Origin: Morchella semilibera
Lineage: Eukaryota; Ascomycota; Pezizomycetes; Pezizales; Morchellaceae
Assembly (NCBI GenBank): GCA_009192285.1
Contig: WBVU01000004.1
Coordinates: 4,052,001-4,116,000, forward strand
Length of the DNA: 64,000 bases
Reading direction: 5' to 3'
Shown here in pieces: positions 24,301-37,506 of the stretch. The translations under genes were made by a program, and so were the position numbers. The notes under the pieces were generated by a model that was given only the letters and a program-made list of their open reading frames with translations, did no database searches and was not told the origin of the DNA. Numbering within the stretch: the stretch's first letter is position 1; each line of letters opens with the position of its first letter.

Positions 24301-27300
24301 TCCTTGTCAACAACCTTTGTCTGCCTCCCCCCTGTGCCAAGAAAGTTGGGCCCCCCGAAGCTACAAACTCTGCGGGATGAAGTTTAAGGGTCCTTCTGCT
24401 CCGGGAAAACGGGTATACGGTGCCTTACCCCAGTGATAGGACATGCCGCACTCAATTTGAGTGGGGGAATTAATAGGGCATCATAAGATAACTGGCCAGA
24501 TCTAGATTGAAAACACTCGCTTGTGACAGCGATATGCATGACATGCATATCTAAATTGCTACTGTCGTCAGTTTTACTCTACTCTAAGATACCCATGGCT
24601 GGGCAAGGAAATTACAGAGCTCTGATAACAGTGATAAGTATGTAATGACAGGCGGATGCGGTTACGGAATACCTAACTGTAGGAGTTGTCCTTTTCGGGG
24701 AATACACTCGCTCGTGTGACTTCATTGGTTCTCACTCGTTCAAGTCCAATAGTCAAAACTCTAGCTTATGAGTTAGAAGGTCTAGAAATCCTAGCTTCTA
24801 GTCGATGTGGCTATGGGAGTGGGTCCAACACTAGGGTTTCCGCCGGAGCTGAAAATTAATTCTGGTTCACGGAGAAGTGAGAGAGAGAAAAAAAAATTGC
24901 TCTGCGATTAAAGTCCGCTAACCAAAGTGCCCGGCCCGGCACCTTAGTGAGATTCTAGCGAGCCGTCTAGATTCTTACGAGTTTCTAGATGCAAGGTGCC
25001 TGGTGCTGTCCAAATTTTAAGAGGATACCGATAGCAAACAAAACCAATGACATATAGAACCCACGATGAGGAACGGTGTTCGTCCGAGCGTATGTACGCG
25101 ATCCCCGCTGCGCTGCGACAGGAACCCCGCAGACCAATCCCAGTACAAAAAAAAAAAAAAAAAAAAAAAAAGGAAGGGAGAAAGAAAGAAAGAGAGCACA
25201 ACCACAACCTCCTCAGTCCGTTTGCTAAATCAGATATCACAACTAGCGGCTCGGAAAGCCTCACACCAATCCGGCTCCTTCTAAAAAAATTACCCCCTCC
25301 TCTACATGATACGGGGGAATTTAGGTTTGTACCCCTCCCTTTCGTCTGCAAATTCGTCATTGAGTTTTCTGCTCGTGGAGATGTCCTGCCAAGAGTTGAC
25401 CAGGGAAATGGGGATCATGATTTCATGGAGCTGGATATCTGCCGGTTGAATACCTAGGTCTCCCAGGGAATTTGTGCAATGCATAGGGGTTGACGTTTGC
25501 TGGGCTCAATGGCTACATAAGCGTAAATCAAGGACTCTTGATCCCCGTTGGAAATCGATGATCCCACTACGCAACAATGTTACTATTATGACATTTGTTG
25601 AAAGAGGAGAGCTGTGGTCTGTAGGGTGGTGGAGAGCGTGTAAGGATGTCGATCATTGAGACCTTGCAGCTAGCGAGAAGCTTTGTACTCATGCCCATCT
25701 CCTATTTACCACCGCGGTTCGAGCGCTTCTACGGAAACCGGTATTAATCCGGTTGTGGTCGGCTATCATGTAATAGCCCCCCCCCCCCCTGGTACCGACC
25801 GGAGGTTGGACCTTTTCACTGCAGCCTAGGTTATGTTAAACGGTATCATTGCAATCACATCTGCCAGGTTCCTCTTCTTAACCCCTCCGAACTGCGGTCG
25901 AGTGATGTGACGTGATCTTGCAGCGGGGACAGAGGCGGAGAACCTGAGGAGCTGGCTCGGAAAGTTTCGATCACAAGCAACTATCAAAACATGCTTCTAG
26001 CGCATCTGTTAGCTGCAGGGCTGAAGCAATGCGTGTGACAACGCAACGCAACGATTACCTTTCACAAACCACAGAGATTGGTATTGGTATTCTACTCGAC
26101 AGAAAGTGTCGAATGATCACACCGTTGCTGGGGGCGATAAGATAGACCGCATTGTACTACCAGTGCCACGACCGGCATTTTCTTTCCTTTTTCTGGATCC
26201 CTTCTCTCTCTCTATTTTTTTTTTTTTTCTCTTTTTTTTCTTTTCTTTTCTTTTCCCCTTGGATTGACGTCAGTTGATTATAAGCTTTCCGCTCATTTGG
26301 CATGGCGGCTTTAATTTATGTACGAGCGAACGTGCAGAATCGGGGTTTACCAAAAACGTGGGCGTGAATAATGGTCTGATGTATGTACGTACAATTCTCA
26401 TTCCCCTACCAGTAACAATTGATCTAGAAGCATGGGAAGAACTTCAGGTAAGGTCAGATTCACGCGGCTACTCAGATGGGCTACAGAACATGTTGAGAAA
26501 GGCGACAGCTTGGCGGGACGAACGAATCTCGTGGCCGAGCACTACCACTAGAGGCTCTTCCGGAGACATCAAGATTCGGGGACGTCACATGGCAGATAGA
26601 CTAGGACCCTTGGGTATTAGCATCTCTCTAACATCGCGTGCTCCCGAAGTCGCCGAGTGATGCCAGATGATTCCGACATTGTTGATTTACCTCATGGACA
26701 TTGGACACTTCGGAAAAAAAATACGGAGATACTTCCGGAAAACCATCTATCTGACTCAAACAGGACCAATAGAAATAACCTAGATCATCAAAACCTACAT
26801 ATAAACACTCAGTTTTTTTTATGCAGGTAGCCGCATGTGCCACGTCCGATTATGCAAATTTTTATGTCCTCTGGTAGGTTTCGGGGTGATTTATTTATTT
26901 ATTATTGACTCAGTGGGTGGGTTTACAACCGTATAATATAATATAACCTAACCCTTATAGCCTGTCGCGGTTATAAGCGATCTCGAAATATCACTCGATC
27001 GAGAGATCTAGGGAGTCACGAAGATGCCTGCTTACTCATTACTCTGCAAGTTGCCCACCCTTAGATTTAATACCGCTGCTAACCGCTTTCATGAACTAAT
27101 ATTATGTATAGATAAATTTACAAGGGGAGGGGTAATAAGCCCTCGGATTAGAATACTTCCTCCTCACCGCAAGCAATTGCCTAGTCTGTTCTTTTAACCT
27201 TTTGCTTCGGATTAGAAATCAGGAATGACTAATTTGTACTGACTCAAATAAACTAACGATACCACAGGTACTAATCCACTTCATTGAACAGCCAAATACA

Positions 27301-29509
27301 CAGTGGCTATGGCTGCCCGTCAAATGGCTGATCTAGCTAGGCAAAGTCGGTTTTTTTTCTTTTTTTTTTTTTGAGGGGACCATTTCACCACCTGGTCGTA
27401 TCCGCCGCTGGGTCCGTTTCAATCTATCGTTTATCTTTCTGCCTACTTGGGCTACCCTTGAGCACATACCAAAACAGTAACCAGATGACCATTCCAGTCA
27501 CCGGTACTCAAGGTGTTCTTCTCCATGACCTTGGCAGAATCTATAATTGGCCCACATATCGCTATCATATGCGGGCCCATCCTGTTTACATACAGGTAAC
27601 CTTGGTTATGCAAGTTGCGAAAGGGTAGGGTCCCAGCCGGAGATCTGCCTCTGCAGAAACCAGGAGTCATGAACAGGACCGCAGTGCACGCAGCGGGCGT
27701 TGAAAGTGGAGGCGCTTTTGCGGGGAGATGGCGGTGATGTTAGGCCGGCCAATAATACGCACATCTTCCGCCAAGAGGATCGACAGGTGCGGATGCCCGT
27801 AGCGGGTGGTCGTATGGGCCAATGAATAGCTAGAGATTGTCAAATCTGAGAATGGGGTGCTCGAGTGCGCTTCTACTAATATAAAGAAATCCGTTAAACG
27901 GGCCATGGCGTCCATAAATTTATTGCAGAGGTCGGACCTTTAAGATTATAGAGATTTTTATTTGATGTAAGGTGAGTTGTCTGAGGATTTGCGCATGCCT
28001 TGTTGGCCCCATCAGGATAACGAGTGAGTTTTCATGACGCACTAACCGCATCTTTTCTTTGTACAAGCCGCATCGCTTTCCCCAAAATGGCATTAACATA
28101 AAGTCGTCGTAGGAACTCTCCACGCCCTCAATATAGATAAAATGAGGACATAAATCAACCCACCCGGTTTTAAACTTGTTTCTTACCCTGGGTGGACCCG
28201 TTGTCCTCCTCGAGCGGTGGCGCATGGCCCAGGGCATAAATCCAATGCTGGCGGGGGACTCTCACGAGCTTCAAATCGATAAATTCGCCGGGAATGATCT
28301 TAGACCTGGATCAGATCTGTCAGGCCCAGGGTTTAACAGAGCTTGTGGTGCTTAGCCTTGGTTAGGTTCGAACCGGCCTTGATCTTTCAGAAGCCTGACC
28401 CGGTCCGGGCCTCTGGGCCCGAACCAAGCCCAATTGCATGGATAAATAATTCTGACTACCAATTATTAAAGTTAAAATCCATCAACGCGCGTTCTACGAT
28501 ACCGCCCGCATTAAACAGAAAAAGCCGATAAAACGCTTCACTAATCTTACAACCGATTCCTAAAGGCCTTGACAAGTGTGCATAGGTATTGGCCGGATCG
28601 GACAACTATAACGTTTGATTTTGAGCGTTTACTATCAAACCTGAAATAGGGATTGGAAACGATATGTATTCGGTTATTTAGCCCTAGGTTATTACAGGAG
28701 AGGTGCTTCGATTAAATCAACACGGTAGTACCGCATATTTAGTTTGATAACGCCAAGGAATTATACCTACCCTGTGGGGGCCTCGACGCAAGAGCTTTAG
28801 CAGTATATCTTCTCGGGTTCCCTCCCTATGAGCTTATCAACCTCGATAATCTTTTTAAGGAATACATAGGGGTTATTACCATCAGCGCCACTACGATAAC
28901 TCTCCAACACACACCTGCCCACTTTTGAGTCTCGCGCTAAGACCCACCCTGGTTTTGAGGACCTGTCAGAAAGATATATGAAGTCGCCGGTGCTTGTTGC
29001 AATTGGCTTCTCAGTACTCGTGTCGACAACCCGGGCCGTTTGATGTCCGTGACGCCGAGTTGCAGGTGGCTGTGGCGCCGATATAACCCTTAGAGTGCTG
29101 CTACTGTGCTCCCCTCTGCTAGGATCTCTCCGTGGATATTTCTATATAGCTAGAAAGCACGATTCGATACCATGGCCCCCTGGGATTCTCATCGACGTTG
29201 CATCATCCACGTAAATATCATATCCACGTGCGCACCTTTCTGTTAAGAACATCTGATATACTTCCCTTGATCTCCCTTACTGGATTTACCAAACCTTCTC
29301 GCTACAATAAGTACAGCAAAACCAAGGCGAATTCAATGCAACTACCGCATCCTGTAGCTAGCCTATATATGCCCACGAAACCTTACCTAGTTTCTTGGCT
29401 ATATAACCCTCACAGATAATAATACTACTCCGACCCTATAGTTCCCAATTTGCACTAGCGCAATCTACGCTATGTTGTTTATATATTTTAAAGTGACTCA
29501 AAACTTCAA
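21380..29509. other. 8.1 kb gene-free region between zinc-finger gene and tRNA-Gly
   Basis: The first 850 bases are strongly purine-rich on the + strand, that is CT-rich on the coding strand of the zinc-finger gene, as in many fungal promoters and 5' leaders. They contain poly-G/C runs at 21620-21632, 21927-21940 and 22221-22237. Further on are six TACATGTA copies (22524, 22543, 22556, 22818, 22923 and 23678), a C13 run at 25777-25789 and poly-A/T tracts. An open frame of 128 codons at 26274-26660 has no recognisable feature. The rest shows nothing I can name. Confidence 0.5.
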
Positions 29510-29605
29510 GCGCCGTTGGTGCAGGGGTAGCATAGTTGCCTTCCATGGTTATCCTAATCAGGATACAGTGAGCAACTGGGAAGGGTTCGAGTCCCTTACG
29601 GCGCA
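29510..29605 (+). tRNA. tRNA-Gly (anticodon TCC) with an intron
   Basis: The acceptor stem pairs perfectly: GCGCCGT at 29510-29516 with ACGGCGC at 29598-29604, followed by discriminator A. The D arm pairs GTGC with GCAT. The anticodon stem GTTGC/GCAAC encloses a loop with CTTCCA, giving anticodon TCC. An insertion of about 25 bases follows the base after the anticodon, the standard site of eukaryotic tRNA introns. The T arm is AAGGG-TTCGAGT-CCCTT, and its loop provides box B. It decodes GGA/GGG glycine codons. Confidence 0.92.
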
Positions 29606-30380
29606 TTACACAGCATTATTCATTAATGGTCGGGCAGTCCTTGATCATTCTTCCTTTTGGTAGTATATTTCCGTTCCTTTTCGGCGGAAACAGGAATTTG
29701 CGACTGCCCTCGGGAGCGGTATTAGGTATAAAATGGGTGATAAGCTAGTTCTACTTAGTCTACCCGCCACAGTCCTTTTTGGGGGGAGGGCACCTGGGAA
29801 CTGAGACGTTTGAATAGGCCGTGAGGTGCCAACCGATTGCAAGGAACTGTGAGGACAGGTATACGTATGCAAGTCCCGTATACCATATTTTATTTGCACC
29901 AGTAGGTACATTAGATACAACGTCAGTTTCAGTATGTGGATCTCTGAGGACGACTACATGTAGTGATGGGATCGAGACAAGTTATCTCAAGACTTTGGGC
30001 AAAATAAGACGAGATCTAGTGGGGCAACAAGATGAGACTAGACAAGCCTACATTTAGTCGACTTTTTTTCCACCACACAATTTGATATTACAAACTCCCA
30101 AACGAGGGTTAGGGTTTGGCAACACGCCTCCAACTCGTTTTTTTTCTAGCGTCAAAGTCACAGGAGCATGAGGCCTCGAGGCTCTCTCAAGGCTTTCGAG
30201 ACCAGAATGAAAAGACAAGAGCTGTCCAAATCTCGTCTCGTCTTGTCTCGTGCCCGTCACTAAAGACGACGGCCAGATATTTAGCGTTGAGAAGCAACAA
30301 AGTGTTTGCCCCAGATTCGGCTTCGGATACAAAATACATCTTTTGACGGGCTCTGAGAGTTCGCTCTTCTCTTCTCTTCT

Positions 30381-30411
<31 letters not shown>

Positions 30412-32122
30412 CAACCCCCTAGAGACCGCTTCCTATTAGTAGAGAGGCCCTACGGAAATAGGTTTTAGATTTTTTACAAAATGTATTAGAGGGCCTATCT
30501 CTTAAACTGTCAGAAAATACTGACCCCACAAAAAGCAAAGGTTGGTGGCTTTTGCTACGAGATCTTTTGTCGCCCTTATCAAATGGTTAATCTCCCGTGC
30601 AGATTCTGTCCCTCTGTTATAAAGGTCAGCATTGGCAGCATTTATATTCCGACCAAAAAACCCACAAAACACTAGCTAATAAAGCTATTAATGTCACACT
30701 GTCTCTCGACCGTAATGGATAGCTAACAGACTCACCCTAAAACCCCCGAGCCACTTTCGAAGGGCAAGATTTTGTCTTAACTTACAGGTTGCACAAATGT
30801 ATGAAGTATCAATCAATCAAGCAAGCAACCTCAAGCACACCTGAAGTATAAATAAATACTTCCTCAAGTACACCCACCAAACCCGAGTGACATCTCATGA
30901 CTCATTCCGCTTTCGATTTGTTGATTGTATGTAATCCTGAGGTTATGGCAACAGCCTTTCGATTCCTACCCTAAAAAGAAATATAAGGGAAATTTCGGCC
31001 GTGTTTATACATGCTGGTATCCGTAAATACATGTAGGTATGGAAACCCCGATATATGCAGGAACAACTTTAACACTCCATATGCATCACTGACTTCACAG
31101 TTTTCGTTCAAAGCAAAAAGAAAACACGTCCTTGAGATTGTATGTAGCTGTTGGAAGCCGCGTGTCTAGACGAAATTACTGCAGCTGTAAATATATGTAA
31201 GTTTGCGAAACGTCCACTAGCGGCAGACACGGGTTTTTTAATACTAAGCTGTCATGAACACATTTCAAATTCATTCTTCCCTGACAATCTCCACTCGATC
31301 AAAGCCGCCCCCCCCCCGGGGGACAAAATAACTATACCGAAAACCCTAACCCTGAAGATCACCAATCATGATGTCCAATCTATAATTAATACCTACATGT
31401 ATGCATCTGCGGAACTACCCACCTTATTGTACGACCCTGACCCTCGTATCACCACAAATCGAGATTTTGCTGACAGTCGTGCATTGGTGACACAGGGGGG
31501 AAAACCTCTCTCCAATAGGATTTACGATATGGACGGATGACCATTATCCGTATGTAGGTGATTTCCTGAGGAGATTACTACTACCCGTGATATTGTTAAG
31601 GGGGAGGTGCAACTAAGCCTTGCCGAGGACTCGGCTAATGTTCCTTAAATGGATCTTCCTAGTATTCAGTCAATCATTCAATCACCCCCACCATTCTCGG
31701 GACAAAAGAAACTCGAAACAACCGTAAATGCTGTGGCTGCCAGTCTAGTTCCACGAAGGAGGAAGGAGGGGAGAGGGGGGGGGGAGATCAGATTAGAGTG
31801 CTCGGGGCGCCCGTTCAGCTTGGCTGCGGCTGAAATATTTCTCAAAGTAACAGCTGCTTAGCCCCGCACTCTGGCTGATTATTATCCTGACTGGTACGTT
31901 GTGGACTTTTTTTTCTCTTTCTCCTCACCTTTTGCTCGTCGTTTATGAGAAATATTGCACCTAGATCGAAAGTGTGATTTTATTCCAAGGACCTCAAAGG
32001 TCGCATACTTATCATATCTGTCTATTCAACCTAATACTTCTCGGTTGGATCCAGTCACCATACCTAGTAGAGAATCAACCATATACTTCTCGAGATTTAA
32101 TTCTACCCCCCCAAGCTCCACG
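29606..32122. other. 2.5 kb gene-free region upstream of the WW-domain gene
   Basis: It contains an A/T-rich junction of poly-T then poly-A near 30380-30410, GACGAG/GACAAG-type degenerate repeats on both strands at 30000-30250, three TACATGTA copies (29955, 31028 and 31394) and telomere-like AACCCTAACCCT near 31345. The last few hundred bases are the likely promoter and 5' UTR of the gene starting at 32123. Confidence 0.5.
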
Positions 32123-35100
32123 ATGATCTACAGTAACCAGCAGTACACAGCAGCGGTGGTGGATCCGGTGTACCAAGCAAACCAGCAGCAGCAGCAGCAG
32201 CAGCAAGCTTTATCGACTACACCACGACCATATGGAGGGCCATCAGAGATACCGCAGCCGCCAGTTATGCCTCCGGGGTGGGCAGCGCACTGGGACCAGG
32301 GGCAGCAAAAGTTCTATTTTCATAATACAGCTACGGGAGCTGTATCATGGGAGTACCGTGAGTGTTGATTCTTCCGTCCTCCCCCTCCATATCTCGTATA
32401 TCCGGGGGTTGCCAGATGTGGTTTGAGGATTTGTATTTCTTACTATGATTACCGCTTGGGATCAAAGATTTATTTGAATTATTGAGCAATAACTAATATC
32501 CAATGATTGTAATTATCACAGCCCAGCCAAGCCAGCTCCCAACGCCTCCAGCAACCTCGATTGGCATGCACCCCCAACACCAGCAACAGCCCATATATGC
32601 CCAACGTGGAACTATAGCACCCACAATGAACCCGCAAAACCAGTATCAACAGCTGCAACAACAGCCACAAGAGCAACAACAACCCCCAAACCAACAGCAA
32701 TGGCCCCAACAGCCTCAGAGACAGATGAATAAAACCCCAGTCCCTCAACCCCAGTACATGCAGCAGCAGCAGCGACCCGCATATGACCCTACTCAAACCC
32801 CAGTATCACCTCTGAGCACGCATCGCAGGCCCATAAGTCTTCGTTCTGCAACAGCTACTCCACACCCAGTCGGATATGCTGAGGTCGCCGGCAGCGAGGT
32901 CCCGCCACAGGCTGCTACCGTTCCACAGCAACAGCCAAAGTTTGAAAGCGGACTAATGCTCTCCTCCGAGAGCGAAGACGAGCCTCCAAAACTCTCGGCG
33001 ACATTTACGGGGTTTACAGATGAAGATAGGATGTTTACAGATATCACAATCTCTGGTGGCATAACAGCACCCCCGGTATCCCAATCATACGAGACGCCAA
33101 ATGCTCGAGTACCCACTATGTCACCACCTCCAAAGTTGACAGCAACCTCCCAGGTCCAGAACGTGCAACACCCTATGCCACAGGTGCCTCCAGGGCCGAA
33201 AAATGTCCCCTTCTTGCAACATACTAGGAGCCCAAGCCAGTCTTCGGTGATATCGGCGTCTTCGGTAACACAGGCACCTGAGTATGGAGGTATGAGATCT
33301 GCTACTCCAGGCGCTGGTTACCAGGCTCAATCTGCGGGCTTTGGCAAGATAAATGTGATTGCGCCGAGAAAAGCTGTTCCACAGGTTGCAAGTGCGGCTC
33401 CCACTTATATTAATCAGACACCGCACCCAGGGAATATAAATGCGCATCAGCAGCACCCGGCCCAGCAGCAGTATCAAGCGCAACAAGGCCAAGTGCAACA
33501 ACAGCCTGTTCAACAGTTCCAGGTCCAGCAACAGCAGACACCGCAGCAGCATGTACCTCAGCAACAGGCTGCTCAGACCTATCAGCAGCAAGTACAGCAA
33601 CATCAAAACCTTCAACACAGACAATCAATGCCCGTATTTACAAAACCGCCGGACTGCCTCCCCACCCCCAAGATCATCCACTCATATTCATTACCAACCA
33701 TTGACCATCGAATCAACAGTCAACCCCCGAAAAACAGTGACCACAACTAGGTCAACCCATTCCACCTCGTCATTTCTGCGACCTCGGAAAGCACCACAGC
33801 AAGATCTTACTGTTTCTGCTGGTGCTATGAAAGCTGCAGAGGGTTTCAGTACCATGGCGAAAGCTAGCGCTCAAGCTGCCAAGAAGGCGTTTGAGAACAA
33901 AGATAACTTCAAAGTTCTAAGGCCAAAGGCAAAGAAGAAGCCTATCCCGGCTCAAGCTCCACCCCAACAACAGATACAACCGCAGCCTCAACTACATCCT
34001 CAATTTCAGTATGAAACCCAGCCAGCTCCGATGCAGCCAGCTCCGATGCAGCCAGCTCCGATGCAGCCAGCTCCGATGCAGCCAGCTCCGATGCAGCCGC
34101 AGTCACAGCCGTCAGGAATGATAGGTAGTGGTGCAAGAGGAATGGTTAGAGGCAGAGGACACACAGTGATAGCGGCAAGAGGTCGCGGCATTGCAGCCGG
34201 AGGAGCCGGTACGATTGCCACAAGAGGCGGTATTATGGTCGCCGGAAGGGGCGGCGGCATGGCTGCTAGAGCGGGTAGTGGTATGGTTGCAGTAAGGGGT
34301 GGCGCTATGGTTGCCGGGAGAGGTGGCGCTTTAGTTGCTAGAGGAGGTGCCGCGTCTAGAGGCGCTGCTACCGGCGGTCAGCCCAGAGGCGGAATGAGCG
34401 CGCCAATGGTAGCAGGCGTTATGGGCGCTGCACATGTTGCAGCTAGCATGGACCCTACCGGTGTCAGTAGGGGCATCTTAATGGTCGCAGGTCCAACTGC
34501 GGCAGCAATGTTGAGAGGTGGTGGTCCAAGAGGACGGGAGGACCAGCCAGAGGGACAGCTGTAGGGAGGGGACGAGGTAGAAGTGTCCCTGCAGTGGGAG
34601 TCCCTGCTAATATCGGCGGGCAGAACCCATCACTGAAACAGCCAATGATCGACTCGCAAGATTACCAACAACCGCAACAGGGACTGGGCACACAGCATTC
34701 ACAACCAGAACTGAATGCGCAACAAGACCATACAGAAAATTTATATGCTGATTTTGGCGGTGTTCCCCCAGCGAACCAGGATCCAAGTACTCATCAGCAG
34801 CAAACGGAAAACATGCATGCTGATTTTGGTGGCGTTCCGCCGCCGTTAAATCAAGCAGTCAATACACACCAGCAGCAAATCGAAGGTTTGCATGCCGACT
34901 TTGGAGGAGTTCCACCAGTAGCACAGACGATGGTTGTGGGTAGAGGCAGAGCAATGGTAATGAACCCGGGTGTTGGGAGAGGGGTAGCGGGAAGAGGAAG
35001 AGGTATGGCGCAGGCACCTACAAGTCCACTGCATGTTGGCCGCGGTGGAGGCCACCCTAATATTGGCCATGGACCACCCCCCGTCCACCCAGCTGGTCGT

Positions 35101-37506
35101 GGAATAACTCCTACCCCCCAGCCCGGAGGAGTGACCCATACTCCCCCCATGGGGCGCGGAACAAGTCAAGCCTCTGGTCCACATGGGCCAGCTTCTGCGC
35201 CCTCCACCGGAGCTGGACAACCCCATAACGCACATAGTCCGAGTCCCGTTCATTCGGCCGGACGTGGAAAACCCCCGGCGCCACAAGGACCAACTCTTGC
35301 ACATCCTATGGGACGCGGGACTGGGCAGCATCCATTAGCACCTACAGCTGCTCCTGGACCAAGTCCACTTAACCCAGCTGGATTGGGACAGAGTTCACAA
35401 CAGGGTCCAGCTGGACGTGGAATCGGTCAAGCTCCCACGGGACAAAGCATGACCGCTCAACCTGCCGGACGTGGGGCGGGTCCTATGCAACCTCTTGGCC
35501 GCGGATCTACTCTTCCTAACATGCCTAGCATGCCTACTGGCCTACTCAATAATACGCCTGCGGGACCTTCTCCCATGGTACCGGGAACTGGCCATGGAAT
35601 GATGCCACAGGCTCAGCAGCTTACACAGCAGCAGCAAATTCAGCAACAGCAGATTCAGCAACAGCAACAACAACTCTCACAGCAACAAATGCAGCAGCAA
35701 ATACAGCAACAGGGGATCCAACAGCAGATGGCTCAACAGCAGATGGCCCAGCAGATGCAACAACAAAATTTCCAACAGCAACAGCAGCTCCTCCAGCAAC
35801 AGCAGTCCCAGATGCAACGGCAGAATATGATACAGAGTGCGGGCCTTGTTGCACAACGAATTATGATGGGTCGGGGTCAGCAGAACCAGCAGCAACAAAA
35901 CCAGCAGCAACAGCAACAACAACAAAGCATGATGCAACAAAATTTGATGCAGAGCGCACAGAGGATTATGATGCAGCAGAATCAGCAGGAGAGACAACAG
36001 CAGCAGCAGCAGCAGGAGAGGCAACAGCAACAGCAAGAGCAGCAGCAGCAGGGACAGGGACAGCAACAACAGGAACAGCAGGTGCAAGAAGAACAAGCGC
36101 AGCAGGGACAGGGACAAGAACAAGGGCAGGGTCCGCAACAGCAGGGCCCACAACATCAAGATCCACAAAATCAAGATCCACATCAGGACCCACAACAGCA
36201 AGATCCGCAACAGCAAGATCCGCAACAGCAAGATCCTCAACAGCAAGATCCGCAACAGCAAGATCCGCAACAGCAAGATTCACAGCAACAGGACCCGCAG
36301 CAACAGGATCCACAGCAACAGGATCCACAGCAGCAAGATCCTCAGCAACAAGACCCGCAACAAGATCTTCAACAAGACCCCCAACAAGACCAAGGTCAAG
36401 ACCCACAGCAATACCAGGAGGGGGCACAAGAAGAGGGCACATATGCCCAAGGAGGCGCGGGGGAGAACCAGTATGTGGTAGAGCAAGAGCCCGCCATACA
36501 AGAGGAGGTTTACGTAGAAACCACATATACGGAAGTAACCTACACAGAAACAGCATATGACGGCCAAGGAACCGCACAAGACCAGACTTATGCCGAAGAT
36601 CCCACAGCAGCGGATGGTCAATATTATGAAGATCCAGCCGCCACGGATACGACAGGTACTGGGTACGAAGGCGCGGCGGCGACAGAGGATCAGTTCTATG
36701 AAGATCCTGCGGCCACTGACACGACTAATGCGGGATATGGGGATCCGGGAGCCTATCAAGATACTACAGCATATGCAGACGCCACAACATACCAGGAAAC
36801 AACAACGTATGAGAGTACTGCAGTATATGAAGATCCATTAACATATCAAAGCAATACAGCGTACGAGGAAACTGCGGCATACGGGGATCCTAATGCGGGT
36901 TATGCGGACCCCAATGCTGGTTACCAAGATCCTAACGCTAGCTATGAAGCCGGATATGAAGACCCCAACGCTAGTTATGGAGATCCCAACGCTGGTTACG
37001 ATCCCAACGCTGGTTATCAAGATCCGAACGCAGGAGCCGACTACATGACAGGCTACGAAGATCCCAATGCAGGCGGAGGTACCGAATATGCTACCTACGA
37101 GAATCCGAATGCCGGAGCCGAGTACAGTACAGGTTATGCAGACCCGAATGCGGGTACAGAATATGGTACATATGAGGACCCCAATGCAGAATACGGTGGT
37201 GGAGAGTATGTAGGCGGAGAGGAATATGTAGTGGAGGGCGGATATGTAGAGGAAGGCAATACTGGCGAGTATGTTGGTGGCGAATATGGCGCAGATCAGG
37301 GCCATTTAGAAGAAGGATACACTGGTGAGGAATACACTGTTGATAGTACCGGTGGGGAGTACGGAGGTGAGGAGTATGGTGCTGACACCGGAGGCTATGA
37401 AGAGTACGGCGCGGATTATGGCGGTGATTGTGGGGGTGGAGAGGACCTGATTGGAGGGGCCGACGCTGGAGGTATATTTGAATCTCTAGGCGGCTTATTT
37501 GCTTAG
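32123..37506 (+). CDS. Large WW-domain, Gln-rich, RG-rich tandem-repeat protein
   Basis: Exon 1 is 32123-32357 (GTGAGT donor) and exon 2 begins at 32522. The join restores the WW terminus SWEYP. The reading frame changes near 33.63-33.80 kb, where an intron at about 33634-33799 (GTATTT...CACAG) fits in phase, and again near 34.54 kb in a G-run with no good intron. The product is about 1,680 residues. Order of parts: poly-Gln; a WW domain (PPGWAAHWD...FYFHNTATG...WEYP, about residues 48-79) expected to bind Pro-rich ligands; long Gln/Pro-rich tract; a charged segment with AKKAFENKD; PAPMQ x5; a Gly/Arg-rich block with RG motifs; Gln-rich tract; about a dozen QQQDP units; DPNAGY-type Tyr/Asp repeats; acidic Gly/Tyr/Glu C-terminus. 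It has no membrane span. The composition is prion-like or phase-separating; RNA or actin association is only a guess. A Wwm1-like role (yeast metacaspase-binding WW protein) is possible but unproven. Confidence 0.8.
34018..34098 (+). repeat. 15-bp coding tandem (PAPMQ)5
   Basis: Five near-identical copies of CAGCCAGCTCCGATG encode the pentapeptide PAPMQ in the WW-domain protein. Near identity at the DNA level suggests recent slippage expansion. Confidence 0.95.
34530..34545 (+). other. Apparent frame break in the RG-rich part of the WW-domain gene
   Basis: RGGGPRG reads in one frame and GPARGTAVGRGRGRS in the next, with a short G run between them. No intron of normal length fits well. One missing G would explain it. 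Confidence 0.5.
36185..36375 (+). repeat. 15-bp coding tandem (QQQDP)n
   Basis: About a dozen copies of a 15-base unit of the type CAGCAAGATCCGCAA encode QQQDP repeats. Third positions vary (GATCCG, GACCCG, GATCCA), so the array is older than the PAPMQ array. Confidence 0.95.
36890..37190 (+). repeat. Degenerate DPNAGY coding repeats
   Basis: About ten units of the type YEDPNAGY or YADPNAG, spaced 6-20 residues apart. Synonymous differences are frequent, which indicates selection for the peptide rather than fresh duplication. Confidence 0.9.

Noticed and set aside
26274-26660. Open frame of 128 codons on the + strand
   Set aside because: No domain, signal or splice context is evident, and its length is within chance for the base composition.
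30360-30420. Poly-T/poly-A junction taken as the tail of a SINE or LINE
   Set aside because: No target duplication, promoter boxes or reverse-transcriptase remnants could be identified next to it.
35677-36577. Leu-rich or Val/Ala-rich open frames on the minus strand
   Set aside because: They are the antisense reading of the CAG-rich poly-Gln region and only mirror its repeats.
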